A stretch of 64,000 nt of DNA from Candidatus Planktophila lacus (GTDB lineage Bacteria; Actinomycetota; Actinomycetes; Nanopelagicales; Nanopelagicaceae), in NCBI RefSeq assembly GCF_002288385.1, contig NZ_CP016783.1:310001-374000 (forward strand), written 5' to 3'. The position numbers and the translations under genes were made by a program. Under the pieces are notes generated by a model. That model saw nothing but the letters and a program-made list of their open reading frames with translations, did not search any database and was not told the DNA's origin. Positions 18,294 to 26,387 of the stretch are shown one piece after another (within the stretch, counting starts at the first letter, position 1; every line of letters starts with the position of its first letter).

Positions 18294-20903
18294 GTGGCTC
18301 CACATCGCGTTAACTTGGGTCAACCCGCTGGGGTGATCCCTGGGGTTGGGCTCTCTCGCACCTTGCCTCCAGTATTGCCCCCAAACTTTCTATCTAGAAA
18401 AGAAATACTTGCTGAAGTTGCAATAGATCGTGCTGGCCTGACTTTGATTTCGGCGCCATCCGGATTCGGAAAATCATCGCTCGTAGCCGAGTATTTAACC
18501 AGCGTTAGCCACCCAGTTATTTGGTACACCGCAAGCGAACGTGATGGAAGTGCAGATTTTTACGCGCACCTACTGCAAGCAATAAGAAATGTTTTACCTG
18601 ATTTCGCTCCTTGGTTCACGGGCCCTGAAGATATTTCTTCTCCTGATTTGCTTGGGAGAATCTTCGGCGAAATTGGAATTACAGGAAAACACTTTGTAAT
18701 CGTTTTTGATAGCAACAGAATGGCAATCGCAGATGATGAGGCCTTATCAAATCGAGTGATAGATCTTCTTCCACAAAATGTACATACAATTGTAATTCGA
18801 CGGAATAGCCCAGCTGCCAACTATTCGAGTTTAACAAATATGCCAAATTTTAGGGCTTACGGATTAAATGATTTGAAGTTAAGAGACGAAGAAGTCGAAC
18901 AGATAGCTAGATTTTATGGAATTTCCCCTGATGACGAAGAATCCTTCAAGATTCTCAATTCTGCTCGAGGTTGGCCGGCTGCGGTAAATCTCATTGCCTC
19001 AAATATAAGTAGAGGCGTAAAGATAAAGTCAGTGGAAGAAATTGGAAGCTATTCTGCGGAACCACTAAACTTAATTGTTGCCGAGTTATTACGATCACTT
19101 GATCCTACAGACCGCGAGATGCTTGAAACTCTCTCCATTTTCGAAGAGTTTTCTGTAGAAGCAGCAGAAATTGCGCTTCAAGATAAATTCTCACTGGCTA
19201 AATTAAATTCCTTTGCAACCGAGGCGCTATTTCTAATTCATACCTCTGATTCTGTTTACAAGTTTGCTCTAAATCCGTTAATACGGACATCGCTACTTTT
19301 ACAGTCAAAATCAAATAGCCAGGGTAGAAAAAATTTGCATTCGAGGTTGAGCAAGCACTTCCAAGATAAACAGGAGCATATAAAGTCTTTGCATCATGCC
19401 AAGGAATCTGGTGATGCATCGCAGTACCGTTCGCTCTTTCGCGAAAGTATGCGAAATCTAATTGCCACTGGACGAGGCAAAGAGTTGATTCTCATGTCCT
19501 CAATAGTTGGCGATGCTTCGAAAGAAGGGCTGCTTAAGCGCCAGACCGTCCAACTCATCGGCTATGCAGCAGATTTTCAATATGAAAACGCACAGAGCCT
19601 CATGGGAGAAATGCGTTTTGCCGCTCGCGACTCCGAAATGGAGCCCTTCATAGACAAGTTTATTGCTGCTGTAAATATCTACATTGATTTCGCGCTTGGT
19701 CTGACAGAAGAGCTAGAGATTGATTATGGGAGAGTTCGCCGTGAAGATGATTCACCGCTAGATCTTGGTCTAGCAGATAAAATTTCAATTCTTCGCATCA
19801 TGTCTGCCAAGGAAGTTATTTATGACAACTCAACTGAACTAGAGTCAATTCAAAAAGAAGCATATGAGATAGCCGGTAATGATAATTCGAATTTAGTTTT
19901 GTATTTGTTAAATGCTATTGAAGCTTCAACCTTACTTAGTCGTGGAGAGTTTAAAGATGCTCTTCTAATTTCAAACAATGTGATTGCGCAAGCATCGCGA
20001 TATGGATACTCAGGTATTTTCGGCCCACTTGATGCGATGTATGTTCGGGCACGTTGTTTATTGGAATTTTCACAAGTCACTGAATGCATGACACTTTTTG
20101 AACAGATGAGAAACTTGGCTAATTCATGGTCACAACCGATCTGGTGTTTCATAGCGGAGAGTTTCTTGGCTCGAGATTTGGCGCTTAAAGGTAAGAGTCA
20201 GGCAGCGCTGGAAATAGTTCGTAGAGGTCGAGACCGCGCTGCTGCAATGCACCTTCGAAATGGTCTTATTACATATTGCGACTTGACTGAAATGTTTATC
20301 AAATACACGATGAAAGACTGGGAACGTGTTGGTGTACTTCTGGACCGCTTGCCCGACTTCCTAGTAGTACAGCGAATAAGACCAATCCACGCCCAGCAAA
20401 CTGGAAGGAAATCTCCGGCCTTTGTAGTCTCTGAGCTTCCTAATTTGACTGCGAAAGATCAAATCTACAAATTACTTTCAGAGACTGAGGAGAATATTGA
20501 TAAAGAAAAGATTGCTGTTGAGTCGATGAAAAAGGCGCTTGAAATAGGCGCACGCGTTGGTGCTAAAGAGACTTTTTTGCGCCAGGATGCTGAGAAACTT
20601 AATTTGATCATCAAGATCGCTACCGAAAAACCAACTGTTTATCTTGAAGAATTAGCCTCGCTCATTACATCGCGCCTAAAGGAGAGGTCGGAAAAAACTG
20701 CAAGCCTTAACGCCGCTCTAACCAAACGCGAATTAGAAATCTTGCGCCACTTGGCAGCGGGGGCGCCGATAAGTGCGATTGCAACCAATCTCCATGTTTC
20801 GATTAACACGATGAAGACCCACCTAAAAAATGTTTATCGCAAAATTGGTGCATCGGGTCGGGATGATGCTGTTGCTAAGGCGAAGAGCCTTTATATTCTC
20901 TAG
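18294..20903 (+). CDS. Large ATP-binding LuxR-family regulator (LAL/MalT type)
   Basis: 869 residues. The N-terminal third is a STAND-type NTPase: Walker A APSGFGKSS with K60; the Walker B region (FVIVFDSNR) is degenerate. The middle is helical and TPR-like, as in MalT. The last 65 or so residues are a LuxR HTH (LTKRELEILRHLAAGAPISAIA ... STNTMKTHLKNVYRKIG region). Such proteins activate transcription on binding a small effector and ATP. Start uncertain: GTG 18294 (used here) or GTG 18333. The gene reads more AT-rich than its neighbours by eye. Target genes are not evident. Confidence 0.85.
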   Translation: MAPHRVNLGQPAGVIPGVGLSRTLPPVLPPNFLSRKEILAEVAIDRAGLTLISAPSGFGKSSLVAEYLTSVSHPVIWYTASERDGSADFYAHLLQAIRNVLPDFAPWFTGPEDISSPDLLGRIFGEIGITGKHFVIVFDSNRMAIADDEALSNRVIDLLPQNVHTIVIRRNSPAANYSSLTNMPNFRAYGLNDLKLRDEEVEQIARFYGISPDDEESFKILNSARGWPAAVNLIASNISRGVKIKSVEEIGSYSAEPLNLIVAELLRSLDPTDREMLETLSIFEEFSVEAAEIALQDKFSLAKLNSFATEALFLIHTSDSVYKFALNPLIRTSLLLQSKSNSQGRKNLHSRLSKHFQDKQEHIKSLHHAKESGDASQYRSLFRESMRNLIATGRGKELILMSSIVGDASKEGLLKRQTVQLIGYAADFQYENAQSLMGEMRFAARDSEMEPFIDKFIAAVNIYIDFALGLTEELEIDYGRVRREDDSPLDLGLADKISILRIMSAKEVIYDNSTELESIQKEAYEIAGNDNSNLVLYLLNAIEASTLLSRGEFKDALLISNNVIAQASRYGYSGIFGPLDAMYVRARCLLEFSQVTECMTLFEQMRNLANSWSQPIWCFIAESFLARDLALKGKSQAALEIVRRGRDRAAAMHLRNGLITYCDLTEMFIKYTMKDWERVGVLLDRLPDFLVVQRIRPIHAQQTGRKSPAFVVSELPNLTAKDQIYKLLSETEENIDKEKIAVESMKKALEIGARVGAKETFLRQDAEKLNLIIKIATEKPTVYLEELASLITSRLKERSEKTASLNAALTKRELEILRHLAAGAPISAIATNLHVSINTMKTHLKNVYRKIGASGRDDAVAKAKSLYIL

Positions 20904-20927
20904 ATCGACCTCACCTATACTGAGTCA

Positions 20928-21539
20928 GTGGATTTAGAACTCTTAGTAAATATCCTTGACCTGGCTGGCACCTTTGCCTTTGCGCTGGTTGGTGCGCGTA
21001 TCGCCGCGGATAAAGGTTTGGATTACGGCGGCATCGCATTTATCGCAGCCATTGCCTCGCTTTCTGGCGGAACATTCCGCAACCTGCTTCTGGGGGAGCG
21101 CCCACCTTGGGTTTTACACACTTGGTTATTTGCAGGCGTTGTAATTGCAGTGTTAATTACTTTGGCAATTCAGAGAACAAGTCCAGTCGGTCGATTGGTA
21201 CTTACTCTCGACACTATTGGCTTAGCGGTTTGTTCGGTATCAGGTGCGCAATTTGCACTAACCCACGGAGCACCATTTCTGGCAGCGGTATTTCTTGGCC
21301 TTATCGGAGCAGTAACTGGTGGGTTGCTGCGAGATGTACTTTGCCAAGTTGAGCCAGTTTTGCTGCACCGTGAAACTATCGGAACATCTTGTTTAGCGGG
21401 ATCACTCGTCTATGTCACAGGCGATTACTTTGAATTGAACTCTGGTTTTGTTGCACTATCAGCAGGCTTTGTCGTCATCATTGTTCGCGAACTTTCTATC
21501 CGCTTTGACTGGCATCTGCCAAAAGTGGGCGCACGTTAA
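20928..21539 (+). CDS. TRIC-type cation channel family protein (UPF0126/YadS)
   Basis: 203 residues with six to seven hydrophobic helices and the internal duplication of the TRIC family: first repeat SLSGGTFRNLLLGERPPWVL, second AVTGGLLRDVLCQVEPVLLH. Prokaryotic homologues form trimeric monovalent cation channels. Each repeat keeps the Gly-Gly kink; the second ends ...CQVEPV instead of the usual ...GxxPP. GTG start, with TATACT ending 6 nt upstream. The stop is directly followed by the GTG of the next gene. Confidence 0.88.
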   Translation: MDLELLVNILDLAGTFAFALVGARIAADKGLDYGGIAFIAAIASLSGGTFRNLLLGERPPWVLHTWLFAGVVIAVLITLAIQRTSPVGRLVLTLDTIGLAVCSVSGAQFALTHGAPFLAAVFLGLIGAVTGGLLRDVLCQVEPVLLHRETIGTSCLAGSLVYVTGDYFELNSGFVALSAGFVVIIVRELSIRFDWHLPKVGAR

Positions 21540-22103
21540 GTGAATTTGAAAGAACCGGTTATCTCAACCGCAAGACTTGAACTTCACCATATTGCAGCTG
21601 ATCGACTGATTGATCTCTTTGAAAAGCGTGACGATACCTTCGCACTTGAGGGTGAGACTTTCACCAATCCGCTTCGCAACTTAATTGATTTCCAAGGCCC
21701 ACTTGCATGGCGTGTGCCGCAAGTAAAGGCGGACCCAGCAACCAATAAATGGTTTGTGCGCTGGATTGTTCTAAAGGAAAATCGCGAAATTATCGGAAGC
21801 ACTAGTTTTCATGGCGCACCAGATGAGCAGGGAATGATGGAGATCGGCCTTGGAATAGAGACCCAATACCAGAACCAGGGTTACGCCAAAGAAGCGCTGC
21901 TGGGAATGTGGCGCTGGGCCTTAACTTTTCCAGAAGTGAAGACGCTGCGATACACGGTCAGCCCCGAAAATCTTCCTTCAATAGCGGTCATTAAATACTT
22001 TGGTTTTGATTTTAAGGGACAGCAGATTGATGAAGAAGATGGTCCAGAAGATATTTACGAGATGGACCGCGAAGTTTTCTTAAAAAAGTGGGGCGCTAAC
22101 TAA
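21540..22103 (+). CDS. RimJ/RimL-type GNAT acetyltransferase
   Basis: 187 residues: TARLELHHIAADRL at the start, then ENREIIGSTSFHGAPDEQGMMEIGLGI, QNQGYAKEALLGMWRWA (acetyl-CoA loop) and a late S-PENLPSIAVIKYFGF helix. This is the RimJ/RimL branch of GNAT proteins, which acetylate protein N-termini or small amines; the substrate is open. The GTG start is immediately after the previous stop, so it is co-translated with the TRIC-type gene. Its stop codon overlaps that of tgt by 4 bases. Confidence 0.82.
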   Translation: MNLKEPVISTARLELHHIAADRLIDLFEKRDDTFALEGETFTNPLRNLIDFQGPLAWRVPQVKADPATNKWFVRWIVLKENREIIGSTSFHGAPDEQGMMEIGLGIETQYQNQGYAKEALLGMWRWALTFPEVKTLRYTVSPENLPSIAVIKYFGFDFKGQQIDEEDGPEDIYEMDREVFLKKWGAN

Positions 22104-23353
22104 TCGCGAGATTGACCGGATCTATGGGTGTAACGCCCTAAGAATTCATTCTTCATATCTATAAAGTTGCCATCAATTAACGCCTGACGCATCTGATCAA
22201 CTAAGCGAACCACGAAGCGTTCGTTGTGGATCGTTGCCAGAGTTGCAGCAACCATCTCTTTACCGCGGAATAAGTGACACAAGTAAGCACGTGTGAAATT
22301 GGTGCAGGTATAACAATCGCACTCGTCATCAATCGGATTGAAGTCGCGTACGTACGGTGCGTTAGAGAGATTAAATCGCCCCTGCATTGTGTACACAGCA
22401 CTAGAGCGAGCGATGCGTGAAGCAAGGACGCAGTCGAAGGTATCTACTCCATTTTCCACACCAACAAATAGATCTTCCGGCGCGCCAATGCCGAGCAAAT
22501 GTTTCGGCTTATTTTCTGGCAAGGTGCTATTTACCCAGCCAACGATTGTGCCAAGGGATGATTTATCGAGGGCTCCACCAATACCGAAGCCGTCGAATTC
22601 GATTCCTGATGAAGACATTGTTCCTAAATCATTCGCGGCTTTCTTTCGGAGATCTTCGTACTGCGCGCCTTGAATAACGCCAAAGAGCGCTTGGTATGGC
22701 TTATCGCTACGGACATCAGTTAAACGTTTATGTTCATCTAAGCAACGAATCGCCCAGTCGTAGGTGCGTTCCATTGCTAGCTCTTGATAAGGACGGGTGT
22801 TATGCAAGGTTGTGCATTCATCGAAGGCGAAGATTATGTCGGCGCCAATCTTATGTTGGATCTGCATCGATATTTCCGCGGTAAAGCGATGCATCGAACC
22901 ATCGAGGTGAGACTTAAAGGTGACGCCATCATCATCGACATGGGCTAAACGCTCTTTATTGCCAGCAATAACTTGATCTGATCGGAAAGTCTTGGCATCC
23001 ATCGCTAAAACTTTTTTAAACCCAACCCCCAGTGAGAGAACTTGAAATCCACCGCTATCGGTGAAGGTAGGACCTGGCCAGTTCATAAAATTGGCTAAGC
23101 CACCGGCTTCATCTAAAACATCAGAGCCGGGCTGTAAATAGAGGTGATATGCATTTGCCAAGAGAGCTTGCGCACCAAGATCTTGCATCGCCGCAGGTAG
23201 AACTGCTTTAACGGTGGCCTTTGTCCCAACTGGAATAAATGCTGGTGTTTGAATATCACCATGTGGAGTAGAAAGTGTGCCAACGCGCGCGAGTGAATTC
23301 TCTGCGCTCTTCTTTATCTCAAATGAGAAGTTTTTTGCTGCTGGAGTCGACAC
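22100..23353 (-). CDS. tgt: tRNA-guanine transglycosylase
   Basis: 417 residues. Exchanges G34 of GUN-anticodon tRNAs (Asn, Asp, His, Tyr) for a queuine precursor. Seen: D99 in TFTDSGGFQVLSL (general base), the nucleophile Asp in VDTFDCVLASRIAR, and the zinc site CDCYTCTNFTRAYLCHLF. A GTG start at 23353 is used. No queC/D/E/F genes are nearby, so the organism may take up queuine or preQ1 or encode the rest elsewhere. A tRNA-Asn(GTT), a normal target, is also in this window at 53.8 kb. Confidence 0.94.
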   Translation of the reverse strand: MSTPAAKNFSFEIKKSAENSLARVGTLSTPHGDIQTPAFIPVGTKATVKAVLPAAMQDLGAQALLANAYHLYLQPGSDVLDEAGGLANFMNWPGPTFTDSGGFQVLSLGVGFKKVLAMDAKTFRSDQVIAGNKERLAHVDDDGVTFKSHLDGSMHRFTAEISMQIQHKIGADIIFAFDECTTLHNTRPYQELAMERTYDWAIRCLDEHKRLTDVRSDKPYQALFGVIQGAQYEDLRKKAANDLGTMSSSGIEFDGFGIGGALDKSSLGTIVGWVNSTLPENKPKHLLGIGAPEDLFVGVENGVDTFDCVLASRIARSSAVYTMQGRFNLSNAPYVRDFNPIDDECDCYTCTNFTRAYLCHLFRGKEMVAATLATIHNERFVVRLVDQMRQALIDGNFIDMKNEFLGRYTHRSGQSRD

Positions 23354-23385
23354 AAGCGTTATTGTCTCAGATATAGACTGCCCTG

Positions 23386-24627
23386 ATGTTCGCAGGAAAA
23401 GCGCCCTTTCAAGAGTTCACTTCTCTTTTAAATCCGCATTCGCGACGCATTGTTGCGGGAATCGCTCTCAGCGCTATCGGTCGCGGTATGACGCTTTCGC
23501 TCTTGATGGTTTATCTCCACGATATCCGGGGTTTTTCTATCGCATTTGGCGGAGCAGTAATGGCTTGGGGCGCACTCTTTGGGATTGTCTGCACCCCACC
23601 ACTTGGGTCACTGGTCGATCACATCGGACCAAAGAAAGTAATGCTTGCCGGTCTTGTGATCTCTGGATTTTCAGCCCTTGCCTTCGCCTTTGTTACAACG
23701 CAGGCACATGCGTTAATTGCAATTACTCTCTTTGCTTTTGGTGGTCAATGTGTTTGGCCTTCGCAGATGGTGATTTTAACTCGCGTTACTCCACTAAAGG
23801 ATCGAACCAAAATCTTTGGTTTTAACTTTATGTTGATGAACCTTGGTCTCGGTATCGGTGGATTTATATCGGCTCTGATTATTCGCGAAGATTCGATTCT
23901 TTCTTATCAAATTATGTATTTCATTGATTCTTTAACTTACTTTGTCTTTATCTTCTTTATTTGGGGGCTTAACACCCCTCATGCCGGCAAATATGTTGCG
24001 AAAGAGCATGAGCCGGAAAAGGGAAGTTATCGAGAACTATTTGCGATCAAAGAGTTGTCGATCCTGACTATCGCAGGAATCATTCTTTTAACGTTTGGCT
24101 ACGGACCTTTGCAATCAGGGCTACCAATTTATGCGACGCAATATCTTGATTTGGCGCCGAATTGGTTGGGGATCATCTTTGGAGTAAATACCTTTGCAAT
24201 TGTGGCCTTCCAGCCGCTAGTTCTAAAGTTGATCGCAAATTATTCGAAGTACACCGCGCTGATTTCTGTAGGAGTTATTTGGGCGCTTTCTTGGCTAGCC
24301 GTTGGTATTTCACCATACCTATCAATGTTTATGGCCGGTATCGCACTTTGTGTTAGTCAATTGATCTTCGCCTTTGGTGAGATGGTCCACGCACCAACTA
24401 GCCCAGCGTTAACGCAAGAACTTGCTCCTGAACATATCCGTGGTCGCGCAAGTGCGCTAACTAGTTTGCAGTGGGGAATTTCTGGAATCGCAGGTCCAGC
24501 CGTTGCCGGACTAATGATCGGTGCAAATCTAGAACAGCTCTGGGTTTTAACCATGGCGATCGGGGTACTTGCACCAATTCCTTTATTTGCTTACTTAAAG
24601 CGCTCCACAAATAAGGCAAAGAAATAG
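23386..24627 (+). CDS. MFS transporter
   Basis: 413 residues with about 12 hydrophobic helices in two halves; the loop between helices 2 and 3 reads GSLVDHIGPKKVMLAG, the MFS motif A. The C-terminal half keeps EMVHAPTSPALTQELAPEHIRGRASAL, typical of drug-efflux-like DHA1 members. Substrate unknown. TAGACT ends 6 nt before the ATG. It is divergent from tgt. Confidence 0.85.
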   Translation: MFAGKAPFQEFTSLLNPHSRRIVAGIALSAIGRGMTLSLLMVYLHDIRGFSIAFGGAVMAWGALFGIVCTPPLGSLVDHIGPKKVMLAGLVISGFSALAFAFVTTQAHALIAITLFAFGGQCVWPSQMVILTRVTPLKDRTKIFGFNFMLMNLGLGIGGFISALIIREDSILSYQIMYFIDSLTYFVFIFFIWGLNTPHAGKYVAKEHEPEKGSYRELFAIKELSILTIAGIILLTFGYGPLQSGLPIYATQYLDLAPNWLGIIFGVNTFAIVAFQPLVLKLIANYSKYTALISVGVIWALSWLAVGISPYLSMFMAGIALCVSQLIFAFGEMVHAPTSPALTQELAPEHIRGRASALTSLQWGISGIAGPAVAGLMIGANLEQLWVLTMAIGVLAPIPLFAYLKRSTNKAKK

Positions 24628-24657
24628 CCCGCCCACGCAGATCGCGTGAACGGGCTA
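24625..24657 (-). terminator. Hairpin terminator between MFS gene and lipoprotein gene
   Basis: Two stacked stems: tagcccg / cgggcta (24625-24631 with 24651-24657) and cacgc / gcgtg inside. Read on the minus strand it is followed by tatttcttt, so it best serves the lipoprotein gene; the left arm starts in the MFS stop codon and may also end that transcript. Confidence 0.7.
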
Positions 24658-24671
24658 AGTTCCCTAAAAAT

Positions 24672-25208
24672 TTAAGCGAGTTTTCCAGTAACTTCAATTA
24701 CATTTGTTAGGCCGTTAGAAAGCGTTACTGAGATTTCTTCGCCACCCTTACCTGGGCAAGAAAGTCCCCAAGAGAACTTGGCAGTTGCACCAGCAGCAAG
24801 CGGAGTAGTTGGCGCGCCCTCCATCTGGTTATCGCCATCGAAGATATCGACACATTCGCCAGTGGTTGTTGAACCCTTAACAATTAGCGTTGCCAAATCT
24901 AATTCTGCAGCTGAGCCATTTTCAACGGTTACGTTGAATCGCTCGTTGGTCTGGCCAGGCAGCATTCCGGAAGCGAATTTTCCAGGTGTGAAGCTAGAAG
25001 GTGAGGAAAGTGTGTATGAAACCTTGTCTGGAGTTACGACAGGAGCATCAAATCCGCCAGTTGCTTGCGGTGCTTCTTCAACTTCGGTAACGAGAGTTTG
25101 GTCATCAACTTGAGCAACCTCATCAGATCCACCGCATGCAGAGAGGGTTAGCGCTAGGACAATAGCTGCGCTGGCAGTTGCAAAGTTCGTAGATTTAGCG
25201 TTAAACAT
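24672..25208 (-). CDS. Secreted lipoprotein, unknown function
   Basis: 178 residues from ATG 25208, chosen because a GGAGG ribosome site lies 6 nt upstream on the minus strand; a longer frame from 25232 would swallow that site. A lipoprotein signal peptide ends in L22-S-A-C25 (lipobox), followed by GGSDE and an acidic linker. The rest is beta-rich with two cysteines (GECVDIF and GLSCPGKG), resembling immunoglobulin-like/DUF4352-type extracellular domains. Its lipobox shows that the cell does make lipoproteins. Confidence 0.75.
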   Translation of the reverse strand: MFNAKSTNFATASAAIVLALTLSACGGSDEVAQVDDQTLVTEVEEAPQATGGFDAPVVTPDKVSYTLSSPSSFTPGKFASGMLPGQTNERFNVTVENGSAAELDLATLIVKGSTTTGECVDIFDGDNQMEGAPTTPLAAGATAKFSWGLSCPGKGGEEISVTLSNGLTNVIEVTGKLA

Positions 25209-25276
25209 TGAGGCCTCCAAGAGAAATTTCATTATGCAGGTGACTATTTACTAGCCATAAGTATAGAGTAGCCCGC

Positions 25277-26263
25277 ATGTCTCTCAACTCAGCAACTAAC
25301 TCAGAAGTTGATGCACCAATTAGTGCTAGCCCTGCAATCGCAGGTCGTAGCCCGCGCCAGATCGCATGGAGCCGCTTTAAGCGAAATAAAGTGGGAATGA
25401 TCGCGGCGGGAATCAGTATTTTCCTGCTCAGCATGTCGCTCTTTGCGCCAATCGTGTGCCGACTCTTGGGGATCAATCCGAACGACCTAAACCTTGAGGG
25501 CTTAAATAGCAGTGGTATTCCAACGGGTGATTTAGCCGGCTTTAGCATGGAACATCCGCTTGGCGTAATTCCTGGCACAGGTCGCGATTTACTCGCCCAA
25601 CTTCTTTACGGTTCACGTATCTCATTTATGATCGCAATTCTTACAACTGCAACTGCGCTAACTATTGGTTTCTTCGTAGGAATTGTTGGTGGTTATTTCC
25701 GTGGCCGCGTTGATGGATACCTCGGTCGCTTTACTGACTTCCTTCTCGCATTCCCTGCCTTCTTTATGATCGTTGCACTTAGCGAACCAATGGTCGATCG
25801 CATTGAAAAATTCGGAATTGCAGAAGGCAATGGCGCTCGCGTTCTCTTCTTAATCCTCTTCTTATCTTTCTTCGGATGGCCGGGATTTTCTCGACTAATT
25901 CGTTCACAGGTTCTCTCACTTCGTGAACGCGAATTCGTAACCGCTGCACAAGCAATGGGTGCAACCCGTCGTCGCATTATTCTGAAAGAACTTGTCCCTA
26001 ATCTTTGGGCGCCGGTAATTGTGGTTGTCTCGCTTTCACTTCCTGGCTACCTCGCATCGGAAGCGGTCTTCTCATTCCTAGGTCTGGGAGTTCAACCACC
26101 AGCATCTACTTGGGGCATCCTGCTTTCTAATGCCACCCGCTTCGTAACCGTTATGCCGAGCTTCTTCCTTATTACTGCCGCCTCCCTAGTCATCGTGGTT
26201 CTGGCCTTTAACTTGGTCGGCGATGCGCTGCGCGATGCGCTCGACCCAAGAGCCGACAAATAA
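25277..26263 (+). CDS. Peptide ABC transporter permease, DppC/OppC type
   Basis: 328 residues: a cytoplasmic N-terminus, one helix (IAAGISIFLLSMSLFAPIV), then the core with HPLGVIPGTGRDLLAQLLYGSRISF and the EAA-type loop FVTAAQAMGATRRRIILKELVPNL. One of two channel subunits of a di-/oligopeptide importer. TAGAGT ends 7 nt before the ATG. It heads the five-gene cluster permease-binding protein-permease-ATPase-ATPase. Confidence 0.9.
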   Translation: MSLNSATNSEVDAPISASPAIAGRSPRQIAWSRFKRNKVGMIAAGISIFLLSMSLFAPIVCRLLGINPNDLNLEGLNSSGIPTGDLAGFSMEHPLGVIPGTGRDLLAQLLYGSRISFMIAILTTATALTIGFFVGIVGGYFRGRVDGYLGRFTDFLLAFPAFFMIVALSEPMVDRIEKFGIAEGNGARVLFLILFLSFFGWPGFSRLIRSQVLSLREREFVTAAQAMGATRRRIILKELVPNLWAPVIVVVSLSLPGYLASEAVFSFLGLGVQPPASTWGILLSNATRFVTVMPSFFLITAASLVIVVLAFNLVGDALRDALDPRADK

Positions 26264-26339
26264 TCCTTCTCTAAATCACCCCTGCTCCTACCGCCGAGTA
26301 TTCACTTTTCGGACATTTTCTGCTTAACTCAACCCACTC

Positions 26340-26364
26340 GTAGTGCGGGTTTGCCCGCCACTAC
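26340..26364 (+). promoter_or_regulatory. Hairpin in the leader of the peptide-binding protein gene
   Basis: Stem of gtagtgcggg against cccgccactac (one bulged base) with a 4-nt loop, 23 bases before the binding-protein ATG. No T tract follows. Intergenic hairpins of this kind in ABC operons often stabilise the binding-protein mRNA or partly block read-through. Confidence 0.5.
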
Positions 26365-26387
26365 ATCCCAATCGAAAGGATTACGGA

